64,000 nucleotides of DNA from Phyto melanocephala (Eukaryota; Arthropoda; Insecta; Diptera; Rhinophoridae): positions 121,947,895 through 122,011,894 of the forward strand of contig OW799234.1 of assembly GCA_941918925.1 (NCBI GenBank), written 5' to 3'. Under the pieces are notes generated by a model that saw only the letters and a program-made list of their open reading frames with translations, did not search any database and was not told the origin of the DNA. Both the position numbers and the translations under genes were made by a program. Shown here piece after piece: positions 58,546 to 64,000 of the stretch. The stretch's first letter is position 1; every line of letters starts with the position of its first letter.

Positions 58546-60379
58546 ATGATAAAATGATATTAATCTTTTAAGTAGGCCTTATTCCTGTAAATTATATAAT
58601 AAGACTTAAAAACTGATATTCTCCAGATATATTTCATTTACAAAAAGTGCTGGTATTTTTTTTTAAATTAGAAAAAATATGCGAAAGTTTTTTATATTAA
58701 TTTTGAATTTGTTAATTTAACGAGAAGAGACAATTTTTTAATAGTTTCATGTAAGTGTACATAAGACGTATCACTTTGGGAATAACTGCCTTTAATAAAT
58801 TCTGCTAGCAGTCAATATGAATTACCCTCGAATTGTAACAAGTAAAATAAATATTAATTTAAAAAGCTGTTTTCTTAAAAACTTATCAGAAGTTCATGAA
58901 CACGCTTTTATATAAAAACAAATTCTCATTTGTTAAATGTATTAGTGAAGTCTTGTTGGTGTTAAAAGCAAATATTTATTTATTTATTTGTACAATTCAT
59001 TTGCACATACTAATTTTAAACTAAATTTAAACCAGATGAAAAATAACACGTAAGAGTGTTACATTCGGCCATGCCGAATCTTTTTTATACTTCACTAATG
59101 AGGAGTAATGTGATAATTAATCATTATTTTAAATTGACCTGTTGTCCAAAAGTGATTTGTTTTTTCAAATTTATTTATAGACTGATTAACCAGTATTAAT
59201 CCATAATTTTATTAAAAATTTTTATTTTATTAAATTATTTTTGCCCCTGCATTTACACTTATGTTTGCCAACTTAAGAGAGATTGGTCTGACATTTTCTA
59301 CGAATGGCTGAAAATTTACATCTAAAATAAAAATACAAAATCAATAAAGAAAAAACAAATAAAAATATGGTTTTTCTACATCTCGGTAGTTTATGAAATG
59401 TCACTCTATTAAGTTGCTTAGTCCACTTTCCTATCTGCTGAATTTCCACGCCACGCATTGTGAGGGGGTGTACAAAAAATATGTTTAAGATTAAAATGAG
59501 AAAAACACCTTTCAAAGGCGGCAACAAATTATTAACTTCTTTTAATTCAAAATCATACAATGTTAAGCCCCCAAAAGAGTTTGAATGTAATTAAAATGCA
59601 AAACAATTGCTGAGTTTTATCATAAATATATTTTATTTATAAATGGATGTATTTATAAATGTAGATTATTTTTTTTATCACAAAAATTTCTTTAAGCGAT
59701 TTTTTTCTATATAAATTATTAGTCATGTACACAATTTAAAAGCCCTGTAATTGTTTAAACATAAAAAAAAAAATTGTTAAAAAAAAAGAAACAATTAAAA
59801 AGACATTTAATTTTATGGACGTGAGTAAAATATTTTACTAGTTCATAAATTTCTTTTGAGCTTGTAAGTTTGAAAAAAGAAAAAAAAAATCACAATTTTT
59901 ATTACGTGCGATGTTGATTTGTTTATGAATTAAATTTTAATTGTTTTTCAATATTGTTATTGTTTATTTTAATCGATGTATTTCTTATACTTGTACCCTT
60001 TTAATGGTAAATTTATCAAAACAATTTTATGCTGAGAAATTTTATTATGTTTCGAACCATATTTGCGACCATATTTAAAATAAGAAATATATACTGAAAA
60101 TAACTTAATTTCATTTGATGTTTGTTAAGTTCATAAGTTTTATCAAAAATAAGGAAAATTTGTCAAAACATATACCAATATGTCGGGTGATCCAAATACA
60201 TGCATATTTTTATATCGAATGCTGTTTTGACACTACCAGCATCTCTCTTCTGATCACAATAAATCACTTAAAACTGGAGCACTACAGCAATCTTATGTCC
60301 AAAGTGAGTAGTATGTTATTGCTCAAATTATGCGTTTGTTGGACACAATGAAGCACCCTTTGCAAGTGCTGGATACAAT
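58546..60379. other. AT-rich DNA, no gene seen
   Basis: Only a solo DINE 3' end at 59046-59095 was recognised. A short minus-strand open frame at 59273-59560 has no family signature. Confidence 0.4.
59046..59095 (-). mobile_element. Solo DINE 3' end
   Basis: CGTAAGAGTGTTACATTCGG, CATGCCGAAT and TTATACTTCAC. The hairpin is nearly intact; the rest of the element is gone. Confidence 0.6.
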
Positions 60380-60560
60380 TTTTTACAAAAAATTTGTGTA
60401 AGTGGCTTGCTAGTGTACCCCGTCGTCATACATTACACCCCGACAGCAATGTTTGTGCTGTAGCTAAAAGTTTATAAGAAAATTGTCATCGATCTCAACA
60501 ATTCATGATGCAATTCAGCTGTGCCACATGCTCGATTCTTGTAATGTAGATATTACAAGA
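60380..60560 (+). pseudogene. Possible mariner helix-turn-helix relic
   Basis: Conceptual translation with one or two stops reads VRRRHTLHPDSNVCAVAKSL, then ENCHRSQQFMMQ and ILQEQGLIKS. The order VRRxRT...NVxAVAxS...ENxxxS...IL resembles the second HTH of mariners like those elsewhere here. Short and weak; chance is possible. Confidence 0.35.
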
Positions 60561-60699
60561 ACAAGGTTTGATTAAGAGCCAGAATAATAAAAACAGGATT
60601 ACGATTAGTCATGCGTGACGTCACATCTGCAAACAAGTGATTGATATTACATGTATAAATCATAAAAAAAGAAAATAAAGTACTAAAATAAATATAAAA

Positions 60700-60732
60700 T
60701 ATAATAATAAAAATATAATAATAATAATAAAA

Positions 60733-60777
<45 letters not shown>

Positions 60778-60785
60778 TAATAAAT
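60700..60785 (+). repeat. (AAT)n microsatellite, interrupted
   Basis: Runs of AAT interrupted by AAAAAT. Confidence 0.9.
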
Positions 60786-60992
60786 ATTTTTTTATAAAAT
60801 TAACTTCAAAACGGTAAATAACCATGTAAGCCGTAATATGTTCACAAATCTGCTTTTCAATAAACTGTAATGCTTTTATTCTCCTTCAATGTATTTTATG
60901 TGTTTTTGTTAAGTGCGTGCCAGATGTGGCGTACATGTGCAGAACGAAAACATTCTTGGTTTAAGAGCCAAAAAATTGCCTTGTATTTACAT

Positions 60993-61523
60993 CAGGGTTG
61001 CAAAATGAGAACATCAAAATTGTACCAAGAAGCTCATAAAATTGTACTTTTTCGACCCCAGTTGTACCAAAAAATTTTTTTTATTTTGATAAAAGCAAGA
61101 AAAAAACATTAAAAAAATTTTACATAAATATTTATTTTTGTAATATTAAAATAACCATTTTTACTTAAAAATTCATTTATACTTTAAAAGTATATCTTTA
61201 AAAAAAAGAAACTGCACTAAGATACATATATGTATACATATATGTATATGTACATATTTAAACATAAAATAAATTACATAAAAAGTCTAAAAGTTGTTTG
61301 AAAATAAACAGGTGAATGCAAACAATTAATCACAAAGAAATGATAGCAAAAATGAGGTGCCATCGTAAATCAATCAAGACGATAAACTAGGGAAATTCTA
61401 TAAAAAAAACATAAACTGAGAAAGTTAGTAAATTGTACCAAATGGGTAATTGGTGTACCATTGTACATTTGAGGTTTAAATTGTACCACAAAAAGTACAA
61501 TTGTACCAACTTTTGCAACCCTG
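60993..61523. mobile_element. Non-autonomous hAT-type element with exact 8-bp target duplication
   Basis: Begins CAGGGTTGCAAAATG and ends, reverse-complemented, CAGGGTTGCAAAAGT. ATTTACAT occurs directly before (60985-60992) and after (61524-61531). CAGGG-type ends with 8-bp duplications are typical of hAT transposons. Near both ends are repeated TTGTACCA or TTGTACTTT words in both directions, likely transposase-binding sites. 531 bp, no transposase. Confidence 0.92.
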
Positions 61524-61641
61524 ATTTACATAAGTACAGATTTGCTTGTCTCCGCATGTTATTCTTTTTATTAATAATTTTATGATTTGTTTCGGCGCGT
61601 AATAGTAACAAAACAAAAAAAATATTTGAAAATTCTAAAAA

Positions 61642-61790
61642 GAATCATATCTTGATTGCTTGGCAACCATACTCTTGGTAAATTTTAGCGAGATCATCAT
61701 ACTATTCTTGTCTTAATGATTTTGTAAATCATATTATTTTTACGGGCCAATCATTTCGAAGTTTTCATAAAATGTTAATATTATGGAGTA
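61642..61790 (+). repeat. Dispersed repeat C, copy 2
   Basis: ATCTTGATTGCTTGGCAACC, CATACTATTCTTGTC, ATTTTGTAAATCATATTATT and GAAGTTTTCATAAAATG match 55513-55690 in order. No inverted ends seen. Confidence 0.6.
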
Positions 61791-62314
61791 TGTGCCCCAA
61801 ACACTTCCATTATAAGCTGCACAATAAAAACAAAAATTAAAAAAAAATCGCACAACTAAGAGTGTATCGAAAATTTTCTACAAGCACAAAATAGAAAATC
61901 AAATTATTTGAAAATTTAATGGCTTAAATCTTGCAATCAAACTTTTTATATTTAAGTATATGCCGAGACGAAATTTTGTAGATAAAACCAATAAAGACGA
62001 CTTTCAAAACTCAACTACATATATGATTGTCAACGATTCTGGTACTCGCAACCGATGTTGTTTCTCTGAGTAGATAAATTTCCATAATATCTCCCTTAAT
62101 AAATACTTAATTAAAATGAATAAAAAAAATTTCCGTAAATAAAATATTAATAAAAGAAAACATCTCAAAACCAAAAATAAAAAAGGTCGTAAACACAAAA
62201 ACAATAACAAATATGTTATATAAATGCAGTGAACTCGCGATAATATGAACTAGTTAAAACCTAGCCAGTTCACTTTTGCAAGATTTTTCATACATATTTG
62301 GGCATTTCAATGTC
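61791..62314. other. AT-rich DNA, no gene seen
   Basis: Nothing recognised. Confidence 0.4.
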
Positions 62315-62838
62315 ATCGTACGTGACATTTGTACTTCTATAAAGTGGAGTAATTTTTGCAAAAATAAGAGTAACTAAAACAAAATTAGATCTTTGTGTTC
62401 CATTGAAAGAAGACTTTATTTAAAAAAAAAATTAATTTTATTCGAATCATTGTTGTCTAAAATATCCAGAAAAATAAGAATATATCGTACGTGACATAAC
62501 ACAGAAGTAATTTTGAGGTATATATGGAAATATGAAAAAATCTGCGAATCTTGGGAAGTAGTTTTTCTTTTTCTAATTTCTTACACTAAACCAAATAGTT
62601 TTCATTTAAAATCCATCACACTTTATTGAAAACAATCTTTAAATGATTTTTTAATAAATTCAATTTAATATCGTTCGTGACATATCGTACGTGACAGATT
62701 TTTCTCTACTAGTATTCTTAGGTAATAAAATGTATATTATGTTAAGAAAAAAAGTTAAATTCTAAATTAGGTCCTCTTGCGACTGTTCAAATACGAATGA
62801 CGGAGACAAATAATGTTATTGCACTACGTACGTGACAT
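62315..62838 (+). repeat. Dispersed array of ATCGTACGTGACAT motifs
   Basis: The motif lies at 62315-62328, 62484-62497, 62670-62683 (ATCGTTCGTGACAT), 62684-62697 (ATCGTACGTGACAG) and 62825-62838 (CTACGTACGTGACAT, one base off). All are on the same strand. The third and fourth are head to tail with a 14-bp step; other spacings are 169, 186 and 141 bp. The first copy extends to TGTCATCGTACGTGACA, a near-perfect palindrome. The DNA between is AT-rich and unrelated. Function unknown. Confidence 0.75.
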
Positions 62839-64000
62839 TAAAGTAACATCCAAGGGTAATCAAAAAAAAAAAAAAAATACCACTAATTGGACTCTATATT
62901 TTCTTTTTTCTTATGGATCTTGTTAATTGTTGTTGTTACCTTAATTTTAAAGTATATTTACAATTACAATTTATTTTTACAATTTAGTCGCTAAAAAATA
63001 GTTGATTTCAATTCTTTAAAATAAGTCAGATTAAACTCTTATTATTGCTCTTAAAATAATTTAATAAGCTCTTAATACCTGTGCAGAGTAAAATTTGAGT
63101 GTTTTTTTATCGATAAACTTATATGAAAAAACTTTCAAGAATTTTTAATTTTACAGTCGTGGTTGACATATTCATGGAAATGCCCATATGCTAATGGCTA
63201 ATAATTTTCCTTTAAAACGTTTCTTCTATAAAAATTAAAGTTTCTTTAAATTTTTGTTTATTGTTTGTTGGCTTTTAAAAATAAATGTATTTAAAAAAAA
63301 TTGTAAGTTTCCTTTTGTTGTTTATTTTTTTCAATCTTCTTTAAAACAGTTAGCTCTTTGAGTACATTCAAAAGTCGAAGGACATTCCAATGCTTTATTT
63401 AAAATTACGATATCATTCCCGGATTTTAAAGTCCTTTTTAGAACCTCCACATAATGACCTGCAATGAATAGATAATCTATAATATCTATAATATCTCCTT
63501 ACGGGGATCTCTCGTATTCGAAAACAATCGGTCCAATGTATTTGTAATTTTTAAATACTCGAAAGAGTAATGTTTAAATACTTAAAAGCAATATACATTT
63601 AATACAAGCATTTTTATTTTTTTTTTTCGTCCCAAATATTGTTGATCTTTGCAACCAAAATTGGCAGATTAAGTAATACTTGCGCTTTTGTATAAATACT
63701 TTGGAATTTATAATTGTTTCTTTAAAATTAAGAAAATATGCTTTTGGTTTTAACTTGTATTTAAGAACTTTTCACTTTAAATTTATATTTATAAATGATT
63801 GTGGAATTCAAGCTGAATGCGAGCTCTAACTAAAACGTGTATGTAAGAAATTTTAATGATCAGCTAAAAATAATTCAAAAGCAAACAGCTAGGGAAATCC
63901 CCAATTTATGATAAAATTCAATCGGATCTAAATTTTAACACTGTGTAAATAAAATCCATTAAAAAATACAAAAATTAGACGTTTACATTTAAGAGCTGTT
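62839..64000. other. AT-rich DNA, no gene seen
   Basis: Nothing recognised up to the window edge. Confidence 0.4.

Noticed and set aside
60553..60825. Leu/Tyr-rich minus-strand open frame
   Set aside because: It is a translated (AAT)n microsatellite.

Overview
This 64-kb, AT-rich window looks like intergenic or intronic DNA from a higher dipteran. The evidence is the mobile-element content. INE-1/DINE-like Helentrons dominate: they have a TATACCCTT-type start, a GACCCCATAAAGTATATA block, CCGTCTGTCCG runs and a TTCGGC/GCCGAA 3' hairpin. The other residents are DD41D-type mariners, Helitrons with TC...CTAG ends, a gypsy-like LTR element with a tRNA-Lys primer site, and an APE-type LINE. A calyptrate fly (blowfly or muscid-like) is a reasonable guess, not a proof. 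I found no convincing host exon, tRNA or rRNA gene.

Layout. 0-4.4 kb: a MITE, then a LINE with an intact endonuclease-RT ORF and a TAAA-type tail. 4.8-6.2 kb: an unexplained array of the 16-mer GTAACGTCCGTAACGG. 7.3-9.7 kb: a decayed mariner and a long-form DINE. 11.15-16.82 kb: a complete-looking LTR element on the minus strand with two nearly identical 1,491-bp LTRs, a 4-bp target duplication, a primer site, a polypurine tract and one Gag-protease ORF, but no RT or integrase. 17.8-35 kb: long-form DINEs, several foldback MITEs, a deleted mariner, and a 2.7-kb inverted-repeat-bounded block holding a ~31-bp tandem array of TATCGATA-like motifs. 35-45 kb: short-form DINEs in both orientations, a Helitron, a nested DINE-in-DINE and two mariner relics. 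46-52.4 kb: a second Helitron and two copies of an internally deleted mariner, one nested in an older mariner. 52.9-62 kb: DINE pieces, a MITE with perfect 31-bp ends inside a DINE, and a hAT-type element with an exact 8-bp target duplication. 62.3-62.8 kb: a second unexplained motif array (ATCGTACGTGACAT).

How the parts relate. The window is a layered record of insertions, and most elements are non-autonomous. The LTR element (Gag-PR only), the shared-deletion mariners, the Helitrons, the MITEs and the DINEs would all need enzymes from elsewhere. The most unusual signals are: (i) two different CG-containing 14-16-mer arrays with the same layout (singles about 140-190 bp apart plus one head-to-tail pair at a 14-bp step); (ii) DINE copies whose central core is flipped relative to their ends; (iii) a recent Gag-PR LTR element whose long LTR carries an alternating minisatellite.

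All boundaries were read by eye. Identity levels are qualitative.
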